From Arcicella lustrica (GTDB lineage: Bacteria; Bacteroidota; Bacteroidia; Cytophagales; Spirosomataceae): a DNA stretch of 64,000 nucleotides. The stretch is from contig NZ_JAYGIM010000022.1 of assembly GCF_034930985.1 (NCBI RefSeq), positions 1 through 64,000 of the forward strand, written 5' to 3'. Below are positions 9,701-17,422 of the stretch, in pieces. A program made the translations under genes and the position numbers. The notes under the pieces are model-generated. The model saw only the letters and a list, made by a program, of their open reading frames with translations, did no database searches and was not told the origin of the DNA. Within the stretch, counting starts at the first letter, position 1. Each line of letters opens with the position of its first letter.

Positions 9701-9819
9701 TGTGCTTTGCTCGGTGAGCCTAAAGCCATCACCGAAAAAATAGCAAATAAAAGACATTGATTAATCGTAATTTTCATAATGGTAAGCATTAGATGCTTTG
9801 AAGCTAGAAGTTTTTTCAT
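6781..9819 (-). CDS. TonB-dependent receptor with STN signalling domain
   Basis: A 1012-residue outer-membrane receptor. In order: signal sequence (about 1-40), a secretin/TonB short N-terminal (STN) domain (about 48-115; MKLNNVSLKVILLEIEKQSG, VRFVYSN), a carboxypeptidase-regulatory-like beta domain (about 138-212; GESLIGVSILVKGTSRGTVS), a plug (about 228-360; LVLIDGKRHHQFA, MEILRDGAAAQYGSDAIAG) and a 22-strand-type barrel. The STN domain and the fecR and ECF sigma genes upstream predict that substrate binding signals inward through FecR. No SusD gene is adjacent, and the plug resembles siderophore/organic chelate receptors more than SusC. A TBDR for a metal-organic acid complex would fit the dctA/AEC neighbours; that is inference. 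Confidence 0.92.
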   Translation of the reverse strand: MKKLLASKHLMLTIMKITINQCLLFAIFSVMALGSPSKAQQILNREVSMKLNNVSLKVILLEIEKQSGVRFVYSNNSIHLDKEVSLEVNREALSTVLPKLLFPNQIRYEVVEEQIILKKNKEQTIAFPSEKEGAIEEEKVSGKVSSEKGESLIGVSILVKGTSRGTVSDAEGKFSIVAKDGEVLVFSFIGFKKQEVNVISKETIQVTLKEDNEQLGEVVVIGSRSTVARTNVERPVPVDVISAKELQSTGQTELSQQVQFMSPSFNSAKNGINGVANYADPASLKGLSPDQMLVLIDGKRHHQFAALNNNVTVGKGTVVTDLNAVPSIALERMEILRDGAAAQYGSDAIAGIANLVLKKSVNNGTAQIQYGVTSEGDGGGYTAAVNYGFSLGKKASLNITGSYQDVKGTDRSDPYNPQPVTGGAYTGIYTNVKATDEAALKSRGYWGDGTYGSFRPTAYGSNAMKSGQVFYNLDIPLKIDWTLYSFGGFSQKDVFARAFLRTALPTSATSNVDLYPDGYVPELPGTSVDYSSFVGIKRKTFTGWNWDFSTGYGRNYLDQSAKNSSNASMGASSPRDFYIGRISFGQSLTEINVSKTILGLWNTKSVNFAFGTQYRVDNFALSAGDEASYLVGPLAASKNKTPGSQGRVGIDKADVKSVNRSNIGIYADVESDITNRLLVAAALRYENYSDFGSNISGKLASRIKITEDFSIRGSINKGFRAPLLQQIANAATTSTVQNGIIRSTKQLPSDDPRLKQIGIEDPKPETSWNYNLGVTAKVGNNLLLTVDAYQIDITDRIIITENLNVNNIAALKNLFPNFQEITFFTNAINTGTKGIDVVASYKNSISPKSKFTASVALTINKTEITKIKATPTALQQDTKAPVVLIDTVSRALIETSQPHTKVLVSLGYQVGKFSVNFRSSYFGEVTAWEKPSGQNHRSQIFGGKNLFDASVVYSINKSLSITVGGNNFTNVYPDKVFSNYASYSNGQVPYTRNANQFGFNGAYYYGSLTIRL

Positions 9820-9927
9820 CGGTTAATTAAATTTAGTATTGTTTTTAATTTATTTGAGACATATTTTTCCATCTCTCTCAAATTGACTTGAGAGCAGTAG
9901 GAGTTTTACAGAAATGTTTTTGCTAGA

Positions 9928-10905
9928 TTAAGGACATCCGTTTCCTTTCAATGAAATATTTTGCCCATCAATTACGTACTCGGCTTCGATGGATCGACAA
10001 ATTATTTCGAGGATTGTGGAGAGGTGTACATTTTCAAAATTACCGCTCAAACGGCAGTTTCGTAGTTTGGGAGATAAATCGATACTTACATTAAATTTTT
10101 GTTCAATTCTTTGAATAATATCTTCCATATTATTATCGTCAAATTGTAGAGATGATAATTCCCAATAAAATGTTTTGTCGAGTGGCAGAGCATTTACTTG
10201 CATTTCATCGGTTTTTGTTTCTAATACAACTTGTTGTTTAGGGAGTAGAATTACTTCTTTTTCGGTTTCATTTTTTACCGACACTTTACCCGTAACGACC
10301 GAAACCTCAAAAGTTTCCATGGCTGGATATGCTTTTACATTGAAGCTTGTTCCTAAAACGGTGGTTGTCATTTTACCAGAGTAAATCAGAAATGGACGAC
10401 TTTCATCTCTTTTTACATCAAAAAAAGCTTCTCCTTTTAAGTTTACTTGTCTATAAATTCGGTCAGATTGATTATAACTCAATTGAGTTTTAGGTTGTAA
10501 TAAAACTACGCTTCCATCTGGCAAAACAACTTTTAGGATTTTGGCAGATGAGTTTTCATATTTTGCCCAATCTGAAATTGGAATATCAGATTTGATTTTA
10601 CTTATTTTCTCATTATTGTTAGGAAGGAAATAAAATGAAAGCCCCGCAACAATCACTAACATCGCTGCCATACTAGCCACTGCCCAAACCCAGCGAGGAG
10701 GAGTATATCTTTCCTGACGCTTGATTTCTTCACGAACAGATTTTTTAATTTTATTTTCAAGTTCAATACGTTCCAGTTGGGTTAATTCACTTAGCCCATC
10801 TGGATTATTTTCAAATGAAGCGTACCATCTTTCAACAAAGAATATCTCTCCTTCCGAGGCTTCATTGTTCAGATAACGTTCAATAATTTCTTGATTTATT
10901 TTCAT
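9928..10905 (-). CDS. fecR: FecR family anti-sigma factor
   Basis: A 325-residue single-pass inner-membrane regulator. The N-terminal cytosolic part (about 1-65; INQEIIERYLNNEASEGE) would bind the ECF sigma factor, a membrane helix lies at about 70-90 (VWAVASMAAMLVIVAG), the periplasmic FecR domain at about 120-215 (VVLPDGSVVLLQPKTQLSYN, GEAFFDVKRDESRPFLI, TVLGTSFNVKAYP), and a C-terminal DUF4974-type domain at about 250-320 that contacts the receptor STN domain. It lies 108 bp upstream of the receptor it likely reads. The usual sigma-fecR adjacency is broken here by an rpn gene and a terminator. Confidence 0.92.
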   Translation of the reverse strand: MKINQEIIERYLNNEASEGEIFFVERWYASFENNPDGLSELTQLERIELENKIKKSVREEIKRQERYTPPRWVWAVASMAAMLVIVAGLSFYFLPNNNEKISKIKSDIPISDWAKYENSSAKILKVVLPDGSVVLLQPKTQLSYNQSDRIYRQVNLKGEAFFDVKRDESRPFLIYSGKMTTTVLGTSFNVKAYPAMETFEVSVVTGKVSVKNETEKEVILLPKQQVVLETKTDEMQVNALPLDKTFYWELSSLQFDDNNMEDIIQRIEQKFNVSIDLSPKLRNCRLSGNFENVHLSTILEIICRSIEAEYVIDGQNISLKGNGCP

Positions 10906-11029
10906 TTTATTTCGCTTTCAAATACTAAGTGAAACAAGCCGTACTTTTCCCCTACGTTGATAGAAATATTTTTAAAATAATTTTTCTGCCACTAACGAAA
11001 TAGAAAGTATGCTTTCCAAGAAAAACAAA

Positions 11030-11052
11030 AAACAAGCCTTTTGAGCTTGTTT
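11030..11052 (-). terminator. Intrinsic terminator between rpn and fecR
   Basis: On the minus strand the stem AAACAAGC/GCTTGTTT (11045-11052 with 11030-11037) encloses a 7-nt loop and is followed by a T-rich tail (TTTGTTTTT). It is placed to stop transcripts coming from the sigma factor and rpn genes before fecR. Confidence 0.75.
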
Positions 11053-11078
11053 CGGTATATTTTGAAAAGGAATATTTT

Positions 11079-11247
11079 TTATTTTAAAGTGTTTTCTATT
11101 TTCCTGACAATTTCTTCTACTTCTCTAACTAGAAGTTTGAAAACACTGGCAATATATTCTGCTTTTTTACCGTCTTCCCATAATCCTTTTGCATAGTTTA
11201 TGTAATTTTTTCTCTAATTTTATCTGCAATAGTCATGTCAATATTAT
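11079..11247 (-). pseudogene. Degenerate tandem copy of the 3' end of rpn
   Basis: Directly after the rpn stop, the minus strand repeats its last ~55 codons in decayed form. Segments such as NNIDMTIADKIREK and, in another frame, INYAKGLWEDGKKAEYIASV then VREVEEIVRKIENTLK align with NNIAMTIADEIREE, IKYIKGLLQNGITPEIIAKS and VQKVEEIIKKLKS of the intact gene. A small indel after REKI shifts the frame, so no full product can be made. Only the C-terminal segment is duplicated, starting at nearly the same codon as the internal ATG of rpn. Confidence 0.8.
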
Positions 11248-11406
11248 TTAATTAGACGTGCTTTTCAATTTCTTAATAATTTCTTCTACCTTTTGAACAG
11301 ATAGTCCAAAAGACTTTGCAATAATCTCTGGCGTAATACCATTTTGAAGTAATCCTTTAATGTATTTTATAGCAACTTCTTCTCTAATTTCATCTGCAAT
11401 AGTCAT
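11248..11406 (-). CDS. Possible internal in-frame product of rpn (RpnS-like)
   Basis: An ATG at 11406-11404 inside rpn would give a 52-residue C-terminal protein beginning MTIADEIREE. Intragenic antitoxins of this type are reported for E. coli Rpn proteins. There is no clear ribosome binding site, but such sites are rare in this genome. Support is the position of the ATG and that the adjacent tandem duplication begins at the matching ATG (MTIADKIREK). Confidence 0.35.
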   Translation of the reverse strand: MTIADEIREEVAIKYIKGLLQNGITPEIIAKSFGLSVQKVEEIIKKLKSTSN

Positions 11407-12141
11407 GGCAATATTGTTTACATTTTGTGAAACCTGTGTAAATATAGGCGATAATTTGTTCTGTGTCAAGTTAATACCTTCTTCGATATAGCGGAAAGTA
11501 GTCTTAATAAAATCATCTTGATGGGCAACATCCAAAGCATTTAGCTTATTAACCAAGAAGGGAGCTAAATTCAAAAAGTTATTCGCTTTGTCTCTACTGT
11601 GTTTCATCAACATTGTTGTTACACTTAATAAATCATTTTTAAAATTCTCAATCTGATAATCTTCAATTTCATTTAGAGAGAACAAGAGGTAATCAAATTG
11701 AGGAATAAACTGGTGCAGGCTTTCATGAGGATTACCAAAATAAGCAATCATCGAAAGCTTTTTCCAATGAGCCTCTCCATGATAAATAACTGTTGAGATA
11801 ACGACAGATAATTGTTTATTTTGTTTCTGTTCTTCTAACCATACGTTATTCATATAACGTAAAAGCTGTAAATGAGGATATTTTTCAGGATAAGATTTAT
11901 GCTCAAAAAGTAAAGAAACTAAAGCTTGTTGCCCAGCATATTCAGTTTGATAAACAATATCTGCCAAATGTTCAGATAAATCAGCATCGGTAAAAGATGA
12001 ATTTGTTTTCTTTAATTTAGGAAGATTTATTTTCTCCCTGATTTCAACAGGAAAGGTTTCTTCAATAAAGCTCTGTGCAATCTCTAGCCTAGAGAACGTT
12101 TCTTTAAAGAACTTGTCGTGCGGATTATTTAGTTGACTCAT
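11248..12141 (-). CDS. Rpn family recombination-promoting nuclease (PD-(D/E)XK)
   Basis: A 297-residue protein of the Rpn/Transposase_31 family. It has the hallmark N-terminus NNPHDKFFKETFS, then HLADIVYQTEY and LLFEHKSYPEK, which supply the D and ExK residues of a PD-(D/E)XK nuclease fold. It ends with a helical C-terminal segment (GITPEIIAKSFGLSVQKVEE). The ATG at 12141 matches the family start; an upstream TTG at 12168 is less likely. E. coli Rpn proteins are DNA endonucleases toxic in excess and held in check by small proteins made from their own C-terminus. The gene lies 39 bp after an ECF sigma gene and interrupts the sigma-fecR order. An insertion by transfer is likely, but no terminal repeats are seen. 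Confidence 0.9.
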   Translation of the reverse strand: MSQLNNPHDKFFKETFSRLEIAQSFIEETFPVEIREKINLPKLKKTNSSFTDADLSEHLADIVYQTEYAGQQALVSLLFEHKSYPEKYPHLQLLRYMNNVWLEEQKQNKQLSVVISTVIYHGEAHWKKLSMIAYFGNPHESLHQFIPQFDYLLFSLNEIEDYQIENFKNDLLSVTTMLMKHSRDKANNFLNLAPFLVNKLNALDVAHQDDFIKTTFRYIEEGINLTQNKLSPIFTQVSQNVNNIAMTIADEIREEVAIKYIKGLLQNGITPEIIAKSFGLSVQKVEEIIKKLKSTSN

Positions 12142-12180
12142 AATGGTAGAACATTTCATTTCAATCAATAAACTTTTGCA

Positions 12181-12759
12181 TTAATGCAGTACAGGTATCA
12201 ATATAATAGATAAAGCTGTATAATCACTCAATACTTCTCTTAAAATTTTTAACGCTTTGGTCATCTGGTTTTCAACCGTTTTTTCTGAAATGTCTAGGCG
12301 TTCAGAAATTTCTCTTTGTGATAAACCTGTTCTTTTCAGTAAAAACACTTCTCTACATCTTTCTGGTAAAGATTGTAATGCCTTTTGATAAGCTTCATTT
12401 AACTCATCAAACGCAACCATTTGTTCTGTAAAATTATAGTCTTCGGCTGGGGCTAAACTATTTGAGTATTTTTCAAACAAATTGTTTTTCTTGTATTGAG
12501 CAATCACTAAATACTTCACAGAAGTAAATAAATATGCTTCAATCGTAGTGTTAATGGCTAATTGTTTACGACGTTCCCACAAGGAAACAAATAATTCTTG
12601 TATTACTTCTTCTGTCAGTTCTCTGTTTTGAAGGCGTTTATAAGCTGCAGCATACAGTTTTGGGAAAAACTTTTGATACAAAAAATCAAAAGCCCTTGCA
12701 TCACTTTCAGCAAGCGATGTAAGTATTTCCTGATCAGTATCAAAAGTTTTTGTTTGCAT
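12181..12759 (-). CDS. ECF sigma-70 factor (FecI-like)
   Basis: A 192-residue sigma factor. Region 2 lies at about 20-85 (ARAFDFLYQKFFPKLYAAAY, ELTEEVIQELFVSLWERR) and region 4 at about 120-180 (LQSLPERCREVFLLKRTGLS, REISERLDISEKTVENQ). It is expected to recruit RNA polymerase to the receptor gene when FecR is activated. The C-terminus (ALSIILIPVLH) is hydrophobic, as often seen in this family. The gene is upstream of rpn, fecR and the TonB-dependent receptor on the same strand and divergent from the phosphoesterase gene, with 196 bp between them. No clear promoter motif was identified there. Confidence 0.93.
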   Translation of the reverse strand: MQTKTFDTDQEILTSLAESDARAFDFLYQKFFPKLYAAAYKRLQNRELTEEVIQELFVSLWERRKQLAINTTIEAYLFTSVKYLVIAQYKKNNLFEKYSNSLAPAEDYNFTEQMVAFDELNEAYQKALQSLPERCREVFLLKRTGLSQREISERLDISEKTVENQMTKALKILREVLSDYTALSIILIPVLH

Positions 12760-12955
12760 AGTTTAGCACAAAGTAAATATATATTTGGACGAAACACCCA
12801 AAGTAAAAATATTTTTAATCTAATTCTCATGAATTAACATTTGTATAATAGAGATTACTGACAAAGACCATTAGTTTTGACGGTTCAATGTCTTTATATT
12901 CCAAAATATCAATTCATAAATTGTCAAACAAAATCATAAGTTTAATTTTTACGTA

Positions 12956-13915
12956 ATGAAATCAACGAACATCTTCAGGAATTTTTGTTTTATATGCTTG
13001 CTCTTTATCTGTAGCTTGGCTGATGCTCAAACCTCTGAGCTAGACAGTCATCCAAATGCTTTAAACTTTTTGGTTATGGGCGATTGGGGCAGAAACGGTG
13101 CCGACCACCAAAAACCTGTAGCCGCACAAATGGGAAAAGTAGCAACAAAAATCAAATCAGAATTTGTAATTGCTACGGGCGACAATTTTTATCCAAGTGG
13201 CGTTATTAGTGAGTTTGACCCACTTTTTAAATACTCTTTTGAAGATATTTATACTGATTTCTCTTTGCAATGGGACTGGTATCCAGTACTTGGAAACCAT
13301 GACTATAAATCAAATCCAGATGCACAAGTAGCTTATTCAAAAATTAGTCGCCGCTGGAAAATGCCAGCTCGCTATTATTCAAAAACATTTTCTATCAATG
13401 GTGATGCCAATCAGCAAGTATTGATTGCTTTCATTGATACAAACCCTTTGATTCCTGAATTTTATAAAGGCGAGTACAGTAAAGCCGTAATTGGTCAAGA
13501 TAGTACTGCGCAAAAAGAATGGTTGAATAAAACCCTTTCCAACAATTCGCCTTCTATCAAATGGAAAATTGTAGTGGGACATCATCCATTATACACAGCT
13601 ACTGAAAAGCGAAGAGAAAGTTACGATACTCGTGCTACTAGAAATTCATTAAAATCAGTTCTGGATAAACACCAAGTAGATGCTTACTTGTGCGGACACG
13701 ACCACGATTTACAACATTTAAAACCTGAAGGCAAAACGCATTATTTTGTTTCTGGTTCAGCTTCTGAAAAAACACCTATTGGTACTTTACCAATCAGTAA
13801 ATTAGCGCTTTCTGACTATGGGTTTATGGTTTTTTCGGCAACTGCCAACAAATTATATGTACAAGTAGTAACAGAAGATGGTAAAGTAGTTTACAATACT
13901 GAACTAAGTAAATAA
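12956..13915 (+). CDS. Metallophosphoesterase, tartrate-resistant acid phosphatase-like, exported
   Basis: A 319-residue protein with a signal peptide (about 1-24, ending CSLADAQ). All metal-binding motifs of the calcineurin-like fold are present: FLVMGDWG, IATGDNFYPSG, VLGNHDY, VVGHHPLY and CGHDHDLQHL. The spacing resembles purple/tartrate-resistant acid phosphatases. It should hydrolyse phosphomonoesters in the periplasm or outside the cell with a dinuclear metal centre. It is a single-gene unit: divergent from the ECF sigma gene and followed by a strong terminator. Confidence 0.9.
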   Translation: MKSTNIFRNFCFICLLFICSLADAQTSELDSHPNALNFLVMGDWGRNGADHQKPVAAQMGKVATKIKSEFVIATGDNFYPSGVISEFDPLFKYSFEDIYTDFSLQWDWYPVLGNHDYKSNPDAQVAYSKISRRWKMPARYYSKTFSINGDANQQVLIAFIDTNPLIPEFYKGEYSKAVIGQDSTAQKEWLNKTLSNNSPSIKWKIVVGHHPLYTATEKRRESYDTRATRNSLKSVLDKHQVDAYLCGHDHDLQHLKPEGKTHYFVSGSASEKTPIGTLPISKLALSDYGFMVFSATANKLYVQVVTEDGKVVYNTELSK

Positions 13916-13945
13916 GCGAAAGTTTTTCGTACAAATATCATTCTT

Positions 13946-14000
13946 GCGAATTTGGTATTAGTCATTTGATAAAGATGACCAACACTAAATTCGCTTTTTT
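13946..14000 (+). terminator. Intrinsic terminator after the acid phosphatase-like gene
   Basis: A long stem of about 20 bp with a few G-T wobbles begins at GCGAATTT (13946) and closes at AAATTCGC (13994), followed directly by six T residues. Confidence 0.8.
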
Positions 14001-14212
14001 ATGAATGATTTTAAAAGACAAGAAACTGCTTGATTTTCGCATACATTTCTGTAATTCAACTGGTTAACTATTAACTAATTATTAGTCCTAGAATAAATTC
14101 TTGTCATTCTGGATTTAATCTGCAATTTTTACGTATAAATTTTTGTTCTGGTCATACTAACAAACAAGAAAAGACATTACAAAAATTAAGTAAAAAAGTA
14201 TTAAATTTAACA

Positions 14213-15151
14213 ATGGCAGAGCATACCAAATGCCTTATTATAGGCTCAGGACCAGCGGGTTACACCGCAGCAATTTACGCTTCACGTGCAGGATTGACAC
14301 CAATAATGTATCAAGGCCCACAACCGGGAGGGCAATTAACAATAACCAATGATGTAGAGAACTTCCCTGGTTACCCAGACGGCATTCAAGGACCAGAAAT
14401 GATGCAAGACCTTGAAAAACAAGCTCGCAGATTTGGTGCAGATGTTCGTTATGGAATGGTAACTTCGGTTGACTTTTCTGTAAGTCCTAAAAAAGTTTTA
14501 GTTGACGATACACACGAAATTTTGGCTGATGCCGTTATCATTTCTACAGGTGCTTCAGCAAAATGGTTAGGATTACCTTCAGAACAAGCTTTCAATGGTC
14601 GTGGAGTATCGGCTTGTGCAGTTTGTGATGGTTTCTTTTTCCGTAATCAAGAAGTAGCAATCGTTGGTGGTGGCGATACAGCAGCCGAAGAAGCTACTTA
14701 TTTAGCCAATCTTTGTTCAAAAGTACACATGATTGTACGCCGTGATGAATTACGTGCTTCACAAATCATGCAAAAAAGAGTTACTTCAAATCCAAAAATT
14801 CAAATGCACTGGAATTCATCAACTGATGAAGTTTTAGGCGATGATGGCGGAGTAACGGGTGTAAGAATTAAAAACAATGTTTCTGGTGAAACTACCGAAT
14901 TGCCAGTAACAGGTTTCTTTGTAGCGATTGGTCATAAACCAAATACAGACATTTTCAAGGGTTTCTTGGATATGGATGAGGCAGGATATATCTTAACAGA
15001 AAAAGGCTCAAGTCGTACTAATATTGCTGGAGTATTTGCTTCTGGTGATGCGCAAGACAATATTTATCGTCAAGCTATCACTGCTGCAGGAACTGGTTGT
15101 ATGGCAGCTTTAGATGCAGAAAGATGGTTAGCAGAAAATGAATTGCACTAA
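14213..15151 (+). CDS. trxB: Thioredoxin reductase
   Basis: A 312-residue flavoprotein of the usual TrxB length. It has an FAD-binding GSGPAGYTAAIYASRAG motif near the N-terminus, the redox-active CAVCDG (Cys135 and Cys138), an NADPH-binding GGGDTAAEEATYL motif and the C-terminal FAD motif GVFASGDAQD. It passes electrons from NADPH to thioredoxin in the cytosol. The M23/LysM peptidase gene starts 46 bp downstream on the same strand and may be co-transcribed. Confidence 0.96.
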   Translation: MAEHTKCLIIGSGPAGYTAAIYASRAGLTPIMYQGPQPGGQLTITNDVENFPGYPDGIQGPEMMQDLEKQARRFGADVRYGMVTSVDFSVSPKKVLVDDTHEILADAVIISTGASAKWLGLPSEQAFNGRGVSACAVCDGFFFRNQEVAIVGGGDTAAEEATYLANLCSKVHMIVRRDELRASQIMQKRVTSNPKIQMHWNSSTDEVLGDDGGVTGVRIKNNVSGETTELPVTGFFVAIGHKPNTDIFKGFLDMDEAGYILTEKGSSRTNIAGVFASGDAQDNIYRQAITAAGTGCMAALDAERWLAENELH

Positions 15152-15197
15152 CAGAATTTTGTGATTGCCCTTCTATCTTTCATTAATTTTTTTACAG

Positions 15198-16316
15198 ATG
15201 AATACAGTTAAAAATTTATTAGTCTTAGTATTTTGTTCGGTATCATTTATTTCTTTTTCACAAGAATCTGGAAGTTTTAAGAAAAACCCAAAGATGAATG
15301 TGAAATCAAATTCAAAAGATAAAAGCAATAAAAGTTTAGACGAAGCATTAGATGAATTGCCAAAACTGCAATTCAGGACTGATTATGTTCCTGAACCTGT
15401 TTCAACTTCATCGGCGATTACAGCTTCATCGAAATTTGAACCTGCTAAAGAACTCAATGGCTCGATAAGTATTTTTGATACCACTTCTGTAGATGAAAGA
15501 GAACCATTAATTGTAGAAATTGAAGAGGAAAATAGAACAGAAGGAAGTGATGATTTTGTATCAGTTGCAACCTATTTTTCTATTTGGGATGCTACCAATA
15601 TCGACCCTTACGGCATCAATCCAAAAGATTTTGATGATGTAGTGGATATTGAATTATACAATAAAGAACAAGGGAAGTACTGGTCTGTGCCAAATAATGC
15701 ACCAAAATTGACTTCAGTTTTTGGGCCTCGTTGGGGCAGAATGCACTCAGGTGTTGATTTAGATTTAGAAACTGGCGACCCAGTTTACGCTGCTTTTGAT
15801 GGTATTGTCAGAGTATCTGGTTATGATGGTGGCGGATACGGAAAGTTTTTAGTCGTTCGTCATTACAATGGCTTAGAAACACTTTACGGTCACCTTTCAT
15901 CTAAAAACTTTGAGTCTGGTGCTTATGTAAAAGCTGGAGACCAAATTGGTTTAGGCGGAAGTACTGGTAGAAGTACTGGTTCACATTTGCACTTTGAAAC
16001 TCGTTATGAAGGAAATCCATTCAATCCGGCAATTTATGTGTTTAATTTTGCAGGAGAAAGAACTGAACCTGTTTCAGACCACGTGTTGATTTCAGCAAGA
16101 GTATTTGATACTTATGGACTTACTTTAGATAACGAATATGGTTCAAGTGCTAGAAAGGTTCAGACTCGTCGTACTGCTTGGACAACCGTTCGTTCTGGCG
16201 ATTCATTATATTCAATTGCAAACAGAGCAGGAATTTCTGTAGAAAGATTAGCCAGAATGAATGGAATGAGAATTTCAGCTAATTTAAGAATCGGTAGAAG
16301 ATTAAGAATTCATTAA
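15198..16316 (+). CDS. M23 family metallopeptidase with C-terminal LysM domain
   Basis: A 372-residue secreted cell-wall protein. The ATG at 15198 gives a normal signal peptide (MNTVKNLLVLVFCSVSFISF); an upstream TTG would put charged-poor extra residues before it. After a low-complexity linker, the M23 (lysostaphin/LytM-type) domain spans about 170-290, with the zinc ligands HSGVDLD and HLHFE. A LysM peptidoglycan-binding repeat closes the protein (SGDSLYSIANRAGISVERLA, LRIGRRLRIH). It likely cuts peptide cross-links during growth or division, or activates amidases if degenerate, but the visible metal ligands favour an active enzyme. Confidence 0.92.
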   Translation: MNTVKNLLVLVFCSVSFISFSQESGSFKKNPKMNVKSNSKDKSNKSLDEALDELPKLQFRTDYVPEPVSTSSAITASSKFEPAKELNGSISIFDTTSVDEREPLIVEIEEENRTEGSDDFVSVATYFSIWDATNIDPYGINPKDFDDVVDIELYNKEQGKYWSVPNNAPKLTSVFGPRWGRMHSGVDLDLETGDPVYAAFDGIVRVSGYDGGGYGKFLVVRHYNGLETLYGHLSSKNFESGAYVKAGDQIGLGGSTGRSTGSHLHFETRYEGNPFNPAIYVFNFAGERTEPVSDHVLISARVFDTYGLTLDNEYGSSARKVQTRRTAWTTVRSGDSLYSIANRAGISVERLARMNGMRISANLRIGRRLRIH

Positions 16317-16333
16317 TATTTTTTTAGATAGAT

Positions 16334-16376
16334 AAAAGCGCCAATAGAACCAAAATCTGTTGGCGCTTTTGTTTTT
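16334..16376 (+). terminator. Intrinsic terminator after the M23 peptidase gene
   Basis: A perfect 11-bp stem AAAAGCGCCAA/TTGGCGCTTTT (16334-16344 with 16360-16370) with a T-rich tail (GTTTTTT). Confidence 0.85.
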
Positions 16377-16440
16377 TAGCTCAAATTCCTTCTTAAATTG
16401 CAAAGGTTTTCAACTCAGTAATAAGAATTTAGATTTTACG

Positions 16441-17160
16441 ATGAAGTTAGATATTTTGGTAATGGCGGCACATCCTGACGATGCCGAACTAGGTTGCGCT
16501 GGAACAATTTGCATGCAAATAGCTCAAGGGAAAAAAGTTGGTATTGTAGATTTTACCCGTGGTGAATTAGGAACCAGAGGTACTCCTGAAATTCGTTTGG
16601 CTGAATCTGCCGAAGCTACAAGAATTTTAGGCGTTCATGCCCGTGAAAATCTAGGTTTTAGAGATGGCTTCTTTGTCAATGATGAAGAACATTTGATGAA
16701 ACTAATCAGAGTAATCAGACGCTACCAGCCAGAAATTGTATTAGCCAATGCTATCAACGACCGTCACCCAGACCACATCAAAGGTTGTGAATTAGCGGTA
16801 GATTCATGTTTTAAATCAGGTTTAAGAATGGTTGAAACATTTGAAGACGACGGAACTGTACAACAAGCTTGGCGACCAAAAAATGTTTACCATTATATTC
16901 AAGACCGTTATATAAATCCAGATTTTGTCGTTGATATTTCTGCTTACTGGCAACAAAAAGAAGATTCTATCAGGGCTTTTAGAAGTCAGTTTTATGACCC
17001 AAATTCAAAAGACCCAGATTCTTATCTTAGTTCGCCTGCTTTTTTAAAGTTCGTGGAAGCTCGTAATCGTGAAATGGGACACAGTATCGGTGCAGAATTT
17101 GGAGAAGGTTATACTTCTTACAAAAAAATTGGCGTAACGGATTTATTCCATTTGAAATAA
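16441..17160 (+). CDS. bshB1: Bacillithiol biosynthesis deacetylase BshB1
   Basis: A 239-residue PIG-L/LmbE-family zinc deacetylase. The metal motif AAHPDDAELG (His11, Asp13, Asp14) and RHPDH are present, and FTRGELGTRGTPEIR is the signature that separates BshB1 from other PIG-L proteins. It removes the acetyl group from GlcNAc-malate during bacillithiol synthesis. The ATG at 16441 gives the standard N-terminus; the frame upstream runs into the preceding terminator. A YfiT/BstA-like bacillithiol transferase candidate lies at 35100-35633, supporting a bacillithiol-based thiol system. Confidence 0.93.
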   Translation: MKLDILVMAAHPDDAELGCAGTICMQIAQGKKVGIVDFTRGELGTRGTPEIRLAESAEATRILGVHARENLGFRDGFFVNDEEHLMKLIRVIRRYQPEIVLANAINDRHPDHIKGCELAVDSCFKSGLRMVETFEDDGTVQQAWRPKNVYHYIQDRYINPDFVVDISAYWQQKEDSIRAFRSQFYDPNSKDPDSYLSSPAFLKFVEARNREMGHSIGAEFGEGYTSYKKIGVTDLFHLK

Positions 17161-17162
17161 AA

Positions 17163-17416
17163 ACATGAGTCATCCCGAATTTTTCTTTGGAATAATGAGT
17201 TTTAAAGAATTTCAATGTATTATCGTCTAGTCCTTACTTTTCTTTCCTTGATGAAATAAAAGTAACCGCAGCGGCGGACCGCAAAAGAAAATCAAGAATT
17301 CCTAAACTCGCTTCGCTCAAACAGTAGGAATTCATTGCTAATCAATCACAAAAAAGAGGTCAAAATTAGTTTTTTGACCTCTTTTTTGTGATTTTAAAAT
17401 TCGGGATGACTCATGT
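17163..17416. repeat. 254-bp element bounded by perfect 21-bp inverted repeats
   Basis: The ends 17163-17183 and 17396-17416 are exact reverse complements (starting ACATGAGTCATCCCGAATTT). Inside are a 9-bp inverted repeat (17296-17304 with 17335-17343) around CTCGCTTCGCTC, and a 22-bp terminator hairpin. There is no transposase and no obvious target-site duplication. It fills the gap between the convergent bshB1 and pdxH genes and could be a MITE-like unit. Confidence 0.65.
17344..17393. terminator. Bidirectional terminator between bshB1 and pdxH
   Basis: A perfect 22-bp stem (17344-17365 with 17372-17393), core AAAAGAGGTC/GACCTCTTTT, with a 6-nt loop. A and T runs in the arms serve both convergent genes. 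Confidence 0.85.
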
Positions 17417-17422
17417 CAAAGC

